From contig JADNRV010000001.1 of NCBI GenBank assembly GCA_015499995.1, positions 124,001 to 188,000 of the forward strand: 64,000 bases of DNA. Direction: 5' to 3'. Positions 42,867 to 54,682 of this stretch are shown here, one piece after another. A program made the translations under genes and the position numbers. The notes beneath the pieces were generated by a model, which was not told the origin of the DNA, did no database searches, and saw nothing but the letters and a program-made list of their open reading frames with translations. Source of the stretch: Flammula alnicola. Lineage: Eukaryota > Basidiomycota > Agaricomycetes > Agaricales > Strophariaceae. The first letter of the stretch is position 1. The number at the start of each line of letters is the position of its first letter.

Positions 42867-45352
42867 ATGATTACTACCATCGAGGAACAAAAGGTCCATG
42901 AAGTCGAGAAGCATGAGCTTTCGGCGGAAGGCAGTCTCGATGAGAAGTTCTCTGTGGACCTGAACGATGGAGATGAAGCCCTCCGGCTCATTGGGGCTGA
43001 GCGGACCGCACAGTTCTCCGAAGAGTACAATGCGAAATTGAGGAGGAAATTGGTATTTTTTGCGACATCTTGCTTCATATTGCCATTTGTTCATCTTTCC
43101 CTTTTAATAACAGGACTGGCTGATTCCGCCATTATGTGCGGCCGTTTACTTCACCCAGTTCTTGTGAGTTGCTCTTGATCTTTTATGTCATATGACGCGC
43201 TCACATTTCGGGATCTACAGAGATAAGACCTCGCTCAACTATGCAAGGTAAGATGAATCTAAGCAAATGTAGTGCTCTGAGCTAACATCGTCCAGTATCA
43301 TGGGTCTTCCGATTACCGGCCAGGTATGCAAACGTCAGGACTTCACGTAAAGAATGGACTTTGACTGCTATTCAGCGTTACAATTTGGTTTCGCTTTCGT
43401 TTTATCTTGGTATGTTGAACGTTAACTGTTGCTTGTATCCTCTGACGCAATGTGTTCCTCAGGTTTTCTGGTTTGGGAGTTCCCAACAGTGTTCATCTCT
43501 CAAAAGACTCGAGTTGCTAAGTACCTAGGTTCGTAGCCTCCGGTTTCTTTTCACCTTATTTCAGAAACAGCTGCCTTACTTCATCTGTTAGGCGCGAACA
43601 TCGTCCTATGGGGTATCATTCTGATGCTCCATTCCGTTGGGACGTCGTTCGGTGCATTTTTTGCTCTTCGTTTCCTGTTAGGTCTGTTGGCATGAAATTT
43701 TGTGCTCTGAGGATATTCTGATGCAAAGAATCCCTCAGGAATGTGCGAAAGCTGTGTCGCGCCCAGTCTTATTTTGATCATTTCTATGTTCTATAAGAAG
43801 AACGAGCAGGTCGGTGTCTAATGAGATTTATACCGCAGTATAGGTCACTGATAGCGTTGCCGAGTAGGCCCAGCGCATCGCATGGTTCTATGTCATGGTC
43901 GGTCATTTCATTTCCATTGCATCATTCAGCGTTCACCTTTAGGTTTATAGAACGGTATCACGCAGATATTTGGTGGCTTCGTCGCATATGTAATATAATG
44001 CTTAATCACACATCATTGTATAGGGGCTAATTCGTCTCCTCATAGGGCATTTCATTCGACAACGGAAAACTCCTCGCACCATACAAGATCATCTACATTC
44101 TCCTTGGAGGGCTGGCGATTGTTGTTGGAATTTGTGTCCTCATCTGGCTTCCAGACTCCCCAGTACATGCCAATTTCCTCACCCAGGAGGAACGTATCGC
44201 AGCTTTGGAGCGCGTGCGAGACGATTCTGGAGGAACAGAGAACAAGCACCTCAAGAAGTACCAGGCCATCGAGGCTGTTACTGATATCAGGACTTGGTTG
44301 ATAGTCCTGACAACTTTACTCAGTAAGTACTCGAGAATTTCGGTAAAAGTGCGCCATGCTCATGACAGATCACAGCGAGCATACCCAATGGCGGTCTTAG
44401 CAACTGTAAGTACCCACTAATTTCCAGAATTACAGGGACTTTTAATGACTTAGTATATCAGTCAGCAACTTGATCATCAAGGGCTTTGGATATACGTACG
44501 TTATTTCCCAAGAAATTTTTTCCCTCACTCAAGTCTGCCAAGGTCTAAGCAGACGCTCATTCTCTCTACCCCTGGAGGCGCCATCGCCGCCATCACCACC
44601 TTACTTTGTGGTTACTACTCGGATAAAAAGGTAGAAAGCTACACGATAATAAGAATACACATCAAGTTACTCACAGACATGAATCGTAGGGCGAGCGTAT
44701 GCTTCCAATAATATTCGCTGTGGTTCCAACGATTGTGGGTTCAGGTACGCAAATATCCACTTTCCCAGACGATTTCTCATCACCCTTCCTTATAGCAATG
44801 CTGATTGGTCTCAACAATTCCGGCCAGAAGGGTGCCTTGTTGTTCGGTAAGGGATACGCAATTGTTGTATAGGTGGTTAATTAACGTCATGTCCCAGCTG
44901 TGTACCTCATCGGAACCTTCGGAAGCGCCCTTTCGTCAGTTTATGCTTATAACGCGAGCAACACCAGTGGTCATACGAAGAAGAGTACCATCAATGCCAT
45001 GACGCTCGTGTCCTTCAGTATTGGAAACATCATAGGCACTGAAATTTTCCAGCCGAAAGATGCCCCTCAGTACATCCCAGGAAAGATCGCCATCATGGTC
45101 CTTTTAACCGTCCAGCTTGGAATTTCTTACTTGCTCCGCGTCATTAACATCCGCCTGAATATCAAGAAGCAGGCAACAATTGCGGAAGAAAAAGCTAGAC
45201 GAGGGTGGACGGATGCTGACGTTCAAAGGGAAAGGGATAGGCACGCCTTCCTCGATCTTACAGACAAAGAGTAAGCATATTTTATCTGCCATAGCCGCAT
45301 TTACTCAAAAGCTTACCTTCACAGGAACATATACTTCGTGTATACAGCATAG
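42867..45352 (+). CDS. MFS permease, Dal5/allantoate-type anion:cation symporter
   Basis: Plasma-membrane importer of small organic anions (allantoate, nicotinate and similar); the substrate cannot be set from sequence. The N-terminal cytosolic tail MITTIEEQKVHEVEKHELSA precedes TM1 (LDWLIPPLCAAVYFTQFLD). Then come TSLNYASIMGLPITGQRYN, VSLSFYLGFLVWEFPTVFIS, LGANIVLWGIILMLHSVGTS, FFALRFLLGMCESCVAPSL, AWFYVMNGITQIFGGFVAYG, IIYILLGGLAIVVGICVLIW and LPDSPVHANFLTQEERIAAL (Dal5-family loop). The second half continues with TSIPNGGLSNFSNLIIKGFG, AIAAITTLLCGYYSDKKGER, GSALSSVYAYNASNTSGHTK and GIGNII-type SFSIGNIIGTEIFQ. Around 12 membrane spans and about 14 introns. The C-terminus ends NIYFVYTA after a last short exon. 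Confidence 0.9.
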
Positions 45353-45692
45353 AGCGCTCTTAGTAGTCGTTCATGTTCATGGATTCCAGTTGCTTGGATG
45401 ACCCTTGAAGCGACGTCTTGTTGTTTATGTATTACAATTGTTAAAAATGATGTCAATTTTTATGTATTTCTCTTTATATGACTAGCAGTGGTCTGACTCA
45501 CAAATGTAATTACATGATCCTCACCGTGTTGGAGGTGCGCGCTCGGTGCGCGCTAAGTTGCGCTAAGGTGGCTGTACGATCGGGCCTAGGCCTGCTTCAA
45601 TGTGCAGTAATCTATGTTGACATCCATCTCATCTTTTCAACAAGTTTCTGCGCCTTTGAAGTTTGCGCTAATTCCCTCCGGAGGTTCAACGT
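45353..45692. other. Intergenic, with a short GC-rich patch
   Basis: About 340 bp. At 45533-45563 there is a GC-rich patch with repeated gcgcgct / gcgctaag. Otherwise featureless. Confidence 0.45.
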
Positions 45693-48213
45693 ATGGCTGA
45701 GCGCAGTCGCAGCCTGGCGGCACCGCCGGAGGCGTCCAGCAGCAACGTTCTTTCCCTGACTTCAGCTCTTCTATCAGCTCTTCCGAAGCGCAATAGCGAG
45801 CAGTTTCTACTCGCCTATGCACAAGAACAACGTCGATTTCGAAAAGAATACGCAGCTGACGGTCAAAAGGAGGTAGCCTCTTGGAACCAACTCGGACAGG
45901 ATCCTGCCTATAAGGCTGATTTGGCTCAGTCTTCATCTTCCGGGAAACTAGGCAACTTCGTATTCGGCACTCCAGTTCTCAAAGCAAGGGTATCAAAGTC
46001 GGGGGCTGATGCGCCTAGTATGCATCTTCGGAAGTCGCAGGACAAAGCACCAGTTCGTGTCACCACTGGCGTGGTTGTCGAAACCCAGCTACCTGCTACC
46101 GCTGTCCGAGAACAAACAACCTCCGAGTCCGTAACACTAGCTCTGAAATCGACGAGACACAATAATGCGACTGGGAGCAATGCAATCCCAGCCACTCTGC
46201 GCAATGATAATAAAGCAAAAAAGCGTTCTATACACAGAGATAACAGTTCGAATGACGAACAAGAAAATCGTCAGTCAAATATTGGGATGGGAGCAACCTG
46301 CACATGCCCTGACGATAAAATTTACAGGACTTTCAGAACGTCAGCAAAGGAAGAAGGTGAAAAAGGATATCATGAAACCAAAGACAAAGGGCAATAGCGA
46401 CGAAGAAAAATCCTTGGAACGATCAAGGTCCCATAAACAGCGAAAAAATCTGACGAAGGCGCAGACAGGGTTTGCACTCATGCATGGGTTTTCTGCTACC
46501 AAGTTGGCAAAAACAGACTCACAGTTCGTCCTGATATATTTTTCTTCGTCGCCGGGAGACTGCATATACTGAGTATACATACGTCGACAGTTGGATCCGT
46601 TACTCCATAATACTGGCGTCTTCAAGAAAGGTAAGGCATCCAATGCGACCAAAGTTCCCGGGAAGCAGTCAAAGAAGCAAGGTCAGTTCGAGTACTGTTT
46701 CCTGGGTCTAATGCACTGACTCCGAGAAAGACACCCAAGCAACCTACTTCTCAGAATCCAAATTCTCAACAAGAAGCGCGCAGCGACGGGTCCCTCTGCT
46801 CCTTCCCCGTCTACTTGCGTGTCTGTTAGTAGTCACTTGTCGTCGGAGCCTCGGAAGAAAAGGGGCAACACTTCGAAGAAAATTAAAATTCCCCGACACA
46901 CTCCACCGAGTTCCAAGGCGTTGTCCAAAATCGGCCGTAATTCCGAAAGTGCGTCGCCCAAAAGCAAGGATTCCCATGCTCCATACAATCCGGAAAACTC
47001 GATTATCTGGGACATCGAAAAAGAGAGCTGTCTCCCCGAATCGCAGGCCCCTTCTGATGAACGGCAAGGAACGATTCTAGTGAGCTTCCCAAAAGCTCTC
47101 AGCCAGCCACAAGAAGAAATTTGCCGTACGAGTGGGATTGATTCGATAAATGACTTGCTAGGAAAGCCTGGCGGAGACACTCGCCGGGGCGACTCTCAAG
47201 ATCGTACTCTCTCCACTATTTCTCTGGGGCCTTCTCAATCTGCTTCTCAAGGTGGGGTCAAGGAAACCGTACGCCTTCCAAGTGGCACTTCCAAGTACTT
47301 CAAGTCCATGGCGACGATACCTGTCGTTCCACAAGAGCCTATAGCTATTAACGGCGAGATGGACGTCCAGGAAATTGCGCCTGAACCTTTTGTCCCTGCA
47401 AACTTTGATCCTTTGCATATGGAAACGGGCTGTGACTATTTTACGAATGACGAGAAGTTCGGCTCTATGAATCCTGGGTGTTCTCATGATGCTATGGATA
47501 TCGACGACCAAGTAAATCCCCCTGTGGACTCTAGTGACTCCGTTCCAGTAGAGGCCGTGTGCCGCGATTCCGGTTTGAACGAGGCTTCATGCTTTTGGTC
47601 CCAAGTTCCCTGGGATGACGACGTTCAGCACGAATTGGATGTGTACCTCTCGTCATCGATAGACCTGGACGCACTTCTAGACACGGATTTCCGGAACGAA
47701 GAGTCATGGCCTCAAGATATCGAGAGTCATAGTCTCTCCGAGGACCACATCCCTTCTGACCTTTTATGGGACGCGCCTTATGATGACCCTGGAGACTATC
47801 TTCTTGTTGGCGCTTGCTTTGCCCAGCCCGAGGAGCAGAACGATTTCGCGGCGCTTGGAACCGCCCCTCAGGGTACGCCAGTGCAGGACCCATGGCCAAA
47901 CGAATCATTGCTCCCTGTCTATGATCCTTACGACTCACCCGAAAGAGAACAACATCTGGATTTGGATTATATGAATACCTATATTGAAGAAGGTCAAGAA
48001 ACCCTTTCTTATGTGGAGTCGGAGCGCAGTGGACACTGTGACTCGGACTCGAGCAATGAACTTGAGATCGACAACTTCTACCAGGGTCGGAGTCTCCTTT
48101 ACGGATTAAAATCACAATCCGGTAAAGTTTCTGGATCAAATAGGCTTTTGAACGTCGAGGCCGAAGTAGCAGGACTTTTGAAACAGAACCACTGGCTACC
48201 GCAACGACTTTGA
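45693..48213 (+). CDS. Large, largely disordered protein of unknown function
   Basis: Not a recognised family. It starts MAERSRSLAAPPEASSSNVL. The N-terminal SLTSALLSALPKRNSEQFLL, AYAQEQRRFRKEYAADGQKE is predicted helical. A basic stretch follows (RLSERQQRKKVKKDIMKPK) if intron 46271-46332 is removed; this explains an apparent frame change. Further exons near 46580-46750 are uncertain. From 46760 the reading is open to the stop: KKRAATGPSAPSPSTCVSVS, KKRGNTSKKIKIPRHTPPSS, then a long acidic Ser/Asp/Pro-rich region (DVYLSSSIDLDALLDTDFRN, DLLWDAPYDDPGDYLLVGA). It closes with EVAGLLKQNHWLPQRL, which looks conserved. Basic patches and acidic runs suggest a nuclear protein. This is inference only. 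Confidence 0.6.
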
Positions 48214-48858
48214 CGGAGACCATTGCATTCCCTCTCCCTGCCTTCTCACGCCATATCCCCCATCCTTATAATAGTCTCACTGAGTAGCAGAGTCGGTGAA
48301 TGCTTCTCAGCATTGATATTATTCAAGCATTCAGGCATGGTCGGGCGACGCGCCAAGCTCTTAACTTCAATATTACTTATTCGTCACGTCACGCGTACAA
48401 AAAATGTCGGCTTCCGACCGCCGGAACTGAGGAATCTGCTAATTGTATAACTGGGGCTACCGTACCGTCATTTACCGTTCTAAGCATGGAGACCCTTCGT
48501 GGTCCAGTGTGATAAAAGCGCGGACATCTTGCGGATATCTAAACATTGCTGACGCGTTATGTCACACTTCCGCGTGATTCAGTTTCATGGTTACGCGTTG
48601 CTTGTAGTTATTTGTGAGACTCCCTCAGATACTATATTGTGGGCGACGCCCTAATTGACTGACTACCTCCCCTTTCCTCCCACCCACAGTTACTTTGTTT
48701 TTTCTTCAAGAAGATCGATCCCCTTACTTTCCCTACAGTGAATCCTGTCTGCCGCGGACATGAGCACAAAAGAAAACCCAATGTCCAACCCCCGGTAGAA
48801 TTTTTGATGAACACAAACTCTGCCTATTTGCCTTTTTCTGACGCGTTTTTTCTTCTAG
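48214..48858. other. Intergenic plus unresolved 5' end of the GTPase gene
   Basis: About 645 bp. A candidate first exon begins with ATG at 48759 (MSTKENPMSNP), but no standard donor joins it in frame to the exon at 48859. The rest looks like promoter. Confidence 0.4.
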
Positions 48859-51800
48859 TCTTTTGCCGTAAAGCCTGAACCGCGAGAGGCCGCACTTCCA
48901 CCTTACTCTAATGACCGCCTCAGTGCGGTCAATGTGAAGACGGAAGTCAACGATGCTGCACGTGTGGTAAGCCTTGAGTGGTGGTGACTCTTGCTTAAGA
49001 AGTGACTATATGCTAACGACACGTCCAGTTCTTAGACCGTGGCCTTCCAGTACCGTCCTACGTTCGAGGTGGCCAACCTTCTTCTAACCATCAAGACGCG
49101 TCTTCAGCCAGGCCTGGAATGGCGAAGCAAGAGGATACCCGTGGCATAATTACACCGGAAGAAGTGAAACCCAAGCTTTTTGCTGTTTACAGCAGCGCCG
49201 CCGAGATATCCTATGTTCCGGAGGATGCATTAAAAGCAGGTCTCGGAATGACGAAGACCATCAAGGAAAGTTTGAAGAAGTTAGAGCTAGGCAGTAAGTT
49301 GAGGCAAGAAGTTTGGGACCGCGAACTCGCCAAGTACGTCAGAAAGCGTATCATCGAGGTTTTTAGCTGAGTTAATCGATCAATTATTTAGTCTCGAAGG
49401 CCAAGGCGCTCCGAGAACCTTGATAGCTGTATGCGGTGGTAAGTCCTCCCTTATTCATATTGATCACCCTCAAACGGTCTTCCAGCAACCGGAGCGGGAA
49501 AATCTTCCATCTTGAATGCCATTTTGGATGGTACGTGTCCCAGTATTTTCCTAGTTGACGCAATACTCAAGTCATGTCTAGATAACATTGTCCCTACCAG
49601 TGGTATGCGTGGTATGTTCGGTTCTGCCTTTGCATGCACCTGTCGAAGCAATGGAATAACATGTCACCTTAGCATGTACTGCAGTTGTCACCGAACTTGC
49701 GTACCACAACAAGTCCACTGTTGACGCAGATATTTCGTTTCTATCGGAAACGGAATGGCGGCAAGAGCTCGCCGTCCTCTTGCATGATCTAGTCGATGAA
49801 GATGGAAATATCAAGCGCATCACTGATCTTAAGAGTGATGCTGGCGTGGCTTGGCAAAAGGTGAGTTGCAAAATATTTATTACCTTGTCAACGCTAAATA
49901 ACTCCCTCAGGTCCATGCTGTATATCCAACCATAACTCAGGAGGCCCTCGTAAAGATGGACGTGAATCAGATCATGGGCTATGACGCGAGTATGGCCGTA
50001 ATGTCATCCCTGAAAAATCGCAATTAACATATCATCCACAGAGATTTCGCAAATCCTGGGAACGACTAAGTTGATCAGTGCCAAAGACTCAAAAGCGTTC
50101 ACGAAAGAAATTGGCAAGTACATCGACTCCAAGGACCAGAAACGCGGCAAGAAAGACAAGGACAAGAAGGATAAACCTAAAGAGCCTAGCATCATGGACA
50201 AGGTCCGCAAGAGTGCGGGAATGCTAAGCAAAAGCAGTGGTTCGAGCAAGGATGCGGATGCGGATTCGCCTGCACTCTGGCCTCTCATTCGACAAGTCAA
50301 TGTGCGTTGCCGAGCAGAAGCACTGTCGACTGGGGCGGTGTTAGTCGACCTTCCTGGTACGTCTTTTTTCATCTCGACATTTAACATTTCTGATCTTTAT
50401 CCTAGGTGTCGCCGATGCCAATGCGGCTAGAAATAATATCGCCAAGGATTATATGAAGAAGTGCAATTGCATTTGGATCCTTGCGCCAATTACGAGGGCT
50501 GTGGATGACAAGACAGCCAGAGGTGTGTTTCGATGGAAAGACGTCGTCAATCAACTAAATTATACTATTTCAGACCTCCTCGGTGATGCGTTTAAGATCC
50601 AGTTAATGAGTGAGTAAATTTACCGTCATATCGTACGCGTTGTACTGACATTAACTTAGTGGGTGCGTGTGGACATCTCTCTCTCAGGTAGCTGGGCTGG
50701 TTAATTTTCTAATGGCACGGACCATTCACAGATGGAAAGTAAGTGCTTGATAGTCTTTTTGACCTGAACCTTTTTTCTAACCTACCTACAGCTATGATGA
50801 TCATGCCATCACATTCATAGGTAGATTCGACCTATACCCGTCTCAATCTTTATTTACGTTTATTCCCTATTTCAGCGAGCAAGTGTGACGACATCTCTTG
50901 CTCCGAGGTCATCCGATCGCTTCGACTGGAAGACGATCCCGATCTCGAAGACATTGAAGAACGCCTTGGCCAACTCAAGGACAATATTTCGGAATGCAAG
51001 AAAAAGAAGAGTGCGGCAGACAAACTTGTCAAAGGTGTGATTGATATTCAAATATTGTATCGCCCATCCCTAAATTATCTCGCAGGAATCGAGGTGGAAC
51101 TGAAGCAAACGCGCGAGCAACTTCGGGAAGACGAGGCACACCTCGACGCATTGGAAAATGGCGAGACCTTCGTGCCCACTCTGAAGAAGAAGAAAGCCGC
51201 TCCCAAGAGTAAAAAGAGGAAGAACTCTTTTGGAGGGAGGAAAGGCTCATCCAAACGCAGACGCAGTGTTGCCGATGGCGAGGATGATGATTTCATCGAA
51301 GACGACTCTGACAGTAACAGCTCCAGTGACAATGAAAGTGACGAAGAGTCTGAAGACGAAAACAAATCAAAGGCCGGCGACGATTCGGAAGCAGAATCCG
51401 GCGGAGATGAAGACGATGACGATGACATGACCCTCACTGAGGAAGATCTTAAAGAGAGGATCAAGGAAGCCAAGGACACGATGAAAGCTATTCGGGAACA
51501 ACTGAATGCAGCTCGTGTCAGCAAGAAAGAGGCCGCTGACGCCCTTTCTTCTTTTGAAAAAAGCGCTGCGAAAGTGCAGAAGGAAAAAAATGCATTTTGC
51601 TCTCTAAAACGCTCTGAGGTAAGCTTGGAATTGTTTCGACGAACTGTCAAATCTCTAATTCACGTAACTTCCAGTTTTCTCGTGATGTTTTGAAGGAAGA
51701 CTTCCGTGTTGGATTGAAAGATTTAGATGGTAAGTGAAGGCTTGCTCTGCCCAACAAATGCTTATTTGTTTACCGTCAGATGCTGCTGCTGAGGAGCGAG

Positions 51801-53558
51801 ACCCTGAAAACTTCAATCCAAATAGCAACCTTCGTGGTATGTACTTTTCCTTGTTGGGCACCCGACCCCCTTTTATAAAACTTCGTTCTAGATTATGATG
51901 CAATCGACCTTCCCGTCTTCACTTGCTCGAGTCGAGACTACGTCAGGCTGAAAGGTAAGCCTCGAAGCATGAATACCGTCAATCTTGAAATCCTAATTTT
52001 CCTTTAGGTCAGGTTAATGGGGACGGGGGGGCATCTTGCTTCTCTAACGTCGAGGACACGGGTATACCTGAACTGCAGAAATGGTGTCACCAGTTGACCA
52101 TCTCGTCTCGTGAACGCGCAGCGAGGACTTTCATGATGCATATCAAAGCATTCGCGCAATCAATTCAATCATATGTGCAAGGCATTGGCGATGTCACTGC
52201 GGTCGATCGCGAAGCATTGCGCGAGAAGTGGGAATCTCAAGGGTTCGACCAGGGTGAGGAATATGGCGCCGCCAGCGAAGATCCTCTGGATGCCATTTTG
52301 GGAGGCTTAGGTGCAGGCCTCGGTGCTGGTCTTTATACCATGAACAAACCCGTGGCGAAGGTAGATGTTTATGGACAGCCCACTGGAGTCACACCAAGAC
52401 TATGCACGGTCTGTATACTTATTTCTCCATAGTAAAACTATGCTAAACTTTTCGTCTATCAGGAATTTGCCAAAATGGTGGATGGATGTGTGCACGATCT
52501 CCAGCAAAATTTCAAAGACGGCCTCGAGGATAAATGCAGAATTGGGGCAGCGAATGTAAGATGAACCTCTAAATATACTATTGCTATTGCTGATTCCTCT
52601 CGACATCAGGCCGCCGATGGTGCGCTTCCTGCTTTGGACGAGTTCACAAGCTCGATGCACTGGGCGACATACCGAGCCAGTCAGTGACTCTCTAATATCC
52701 TTCTCTCCCTCTGCTCACTTTTTTTGAACAGCCTTGCGCCGTCACGGTTCATGGCGTCGAGACCTCAACGTTGAATTAATCAATCCCTTCACGAGAAATA
52801 TCGCACATTCATGGAGCAAGGTTTTCGAATCCGACCTGTTTGGCCCTTTCCAGGAATCGACCCTTGCTGCGATCACTACTCTCGTCAAAGAAGTCGAGGA
52901 GTCTGCTGCGCCGGGTCTCAAGGATCGGGCCAAACTGCAAGGCGAGTTGTGCGTGGAGGAAGCCCGCGTGGCGTTGACTAAGGCGGTGGATCTTGTGAAG
53001 GAGACCATGACTCGTGAGCAAAAGGAGGTTTCACGATGCATGGCACCTCATGTGCAAGCTCAGCTTGTCGAGGGTTACGACACGGCTATGCTCGAGCGTG
53101 GGACAGGCAGCGTAGCTCGTCAGAAGGTCGGTGCAGTTTGGTTATTTGCGTAATAAGCTTCGGAGATTGACTGTTAATGCCAGGCATACTTCCGTCATTA
53201 CATCGATGGTTGCAAAGACAACATCTTCGATGATGGTGCTGATGTCGTCCTGGAGCGTTTGACCAAAGCCGCAGATGCCATTGGAGAAACTTTAGACGAA
53301 GCCATGGGCAAGCTCGCGCAGAAGGTTCGTCTTTCATTTGGTATTTATTTGAGCCACCCTGACAACTAGATCTAGATCGAAGTCAGCCTGGCTGTTCTTT
53401 GGGAAGGTGCTCGCGACAATCCGGCCCAGCTGAGAACACGCAAAGCAATCATCGACATCGTGCAAATCATCCAGAACCAGGTCAAGTTCTGGACGGAGGC
53501 CGACAAAATGAAGCAGCAAGCGGCTACACAGCACCCCGATGCCATGGAAGAGGACTGA
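48859..53558 (+). CDS. SLIP-GC-like (dynamin-superfamily) nuclear GTPase
   Basis: Large GTPase related to nuclear GTPase SLIP-GC, whose role in fungi is unknown. The G domain has P-loop CGATGAGKSSILNAILD, switch region DNIVPTSGMRACTAVVTEL and G3 AVLVDLPGVADANAARNNIA, then CNCIWILAPITRAVDDKTAR and ITFIASKCDDISCSEVIRSL, a plausible G4 region. A Lys-rich insert (KDQKRGKKDKDKKDKPKEPS) lies within the G domain. Behind it are a coiled coil (GIEVELKQTREQLREDEAHL), a nuclear-localisation-like stretch (KKKKAAPKSKKRKNSFGGRK), a long Asp/Glu/Ser acidic run (about 51285-51430), a second coiled coil and a helical C-terminal half, ending KQQAATQHPDAMEED. About 17 introns are inferred. The first clear exon begins SFAVKPEPREAALPPYSND; the true start is unresolved. 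Confidence 0.85.
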
Positions 53559-54184
53559 TAGTTTCCGAACGCCGCCATTCAAATGATATACCCTACAAAC
53601 TCTCATCTTAATGCTTACCTCTCTGCCTTGTTACTCGTCATCCTATTCGCATCACTCGTACTTTATTCGCTATTCCCTTGTCTTGATTTGATTTTCTGTA
53701 TTATATTTTCATGCATCGTCTCAAGTGTTATTTGACTAGACTATAGCAAAATAGAATGTCATAATACTACTATCTGTTTTGTAGAAAATTCGTGGGTGAG
53801 GAGGCGATGAAATGGGAGGGTAAGAGCTGATTTACAGGTACAGCACAGAATCGACGTTAAGAAAGATGTAGAAAGCAGGTCATACATGGACTCGTATCGG
53901 GTGTTGGAGATGAGTATGGTATGTCGTATGAGTACAGGATGTTATTGAAGGTGGTGGGAATTCCGGAATTGTGGCACCAAGGAAACAGTGTTGCAAACAG
54001 ATGTGGAAAGCAGGTTGTGCACGAAAGCGCCTGTCTGTGGATCAGTGTACTGAAGGACATGTTGCATGTATCGTGGTTGGAAATGTTGTTTGGGGTCATT
54101 TATAGGTCGTGTGGCATGTGGTACCGCGCAGCGTTGTCGTCGCTTGCGTTCGTGTGTGGTATGCATGAGGTCGAGGACGTTTTT
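53559..54184. other. Convergent intergenic region with a small direct repeat
   Basis: About 625 bp between convergent stops. agatgtagaaagcaggt at 53864-53880 recurs with one mismatch at 53999-54015. No gene was recognised. Confidence 0.45.
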
Positions 54185-54682
54185 TATACTCTGTACACGG
54201 GTCGCCCTTGTCTGTCGACTTCTCCGCCTGTTCGCGGATCGACGTAACGTTGTCGGCGTGAATAGCCCATGAAGCCCCATGTACCTCTATCGGACTTGTA
54301 TCTCACCCCTTGACTAGGAGCTAGACCGAAGAAGCGACGAAAGCGAGCGCCCCAGGAGTAGTAATGGTTGTGGTGGTGGCCATTGTAGCCTTGTTGCTAG
54401 AGCAAATGTGAAGTCAGCACAAACCGAGGATGGGCTCTAGTTCAGACGTACCATCACGACGGGTGCGCCGTTCATCGCTGCTACTTGAGGAACCCTGTAC
54501 ATGTAATCATTGTGATGATGTCTATGGTGGCGACCACTGCCATAGGTGGGTACGTACATGACACCGCCCGATGGTGCGTAGCCTGCGCTCATCCCGTACG
54601 GTTGTGCGTAGCCCTGGCTGGGGCCATACATAACCGGTTGGGTTGTAGCGTAGCCAGCTTGAGATGGATAGTATGCTGTCAT
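54185..54682 (-). CDS. Small Tyr/Gly/His-rich protein of unknown function
   Basis: Starts at 54682: MTAYYPSQAGYATTQPVMYG, then YGMSAGYAPSGGVMYVPTYG and a His run (SGRHHRHHHNDYMY). After an intron (about 54401-54450) the C-terminal exon reads QQGYNGHHHNHYYSWGARFR, RFFGLAPSQGVRYKSDR and a compact end YVDPRTGGEVDRQGRPVYRV. The low-complexity N-terminus with this ordered tail occurs in several basidiomycete proteins I recall, without known function. The His-rich stretch could bind metal. No signal peptide or membrane segment. Confidence 0.7.

Noticed and set aside
46165..46572. Apparent frameshift in the unknown gene at 45693
   Set aside because: A canonical 62-nt intron (46271-46332, gtcagt...tttacag) joins the frames, so no indel is needed there.
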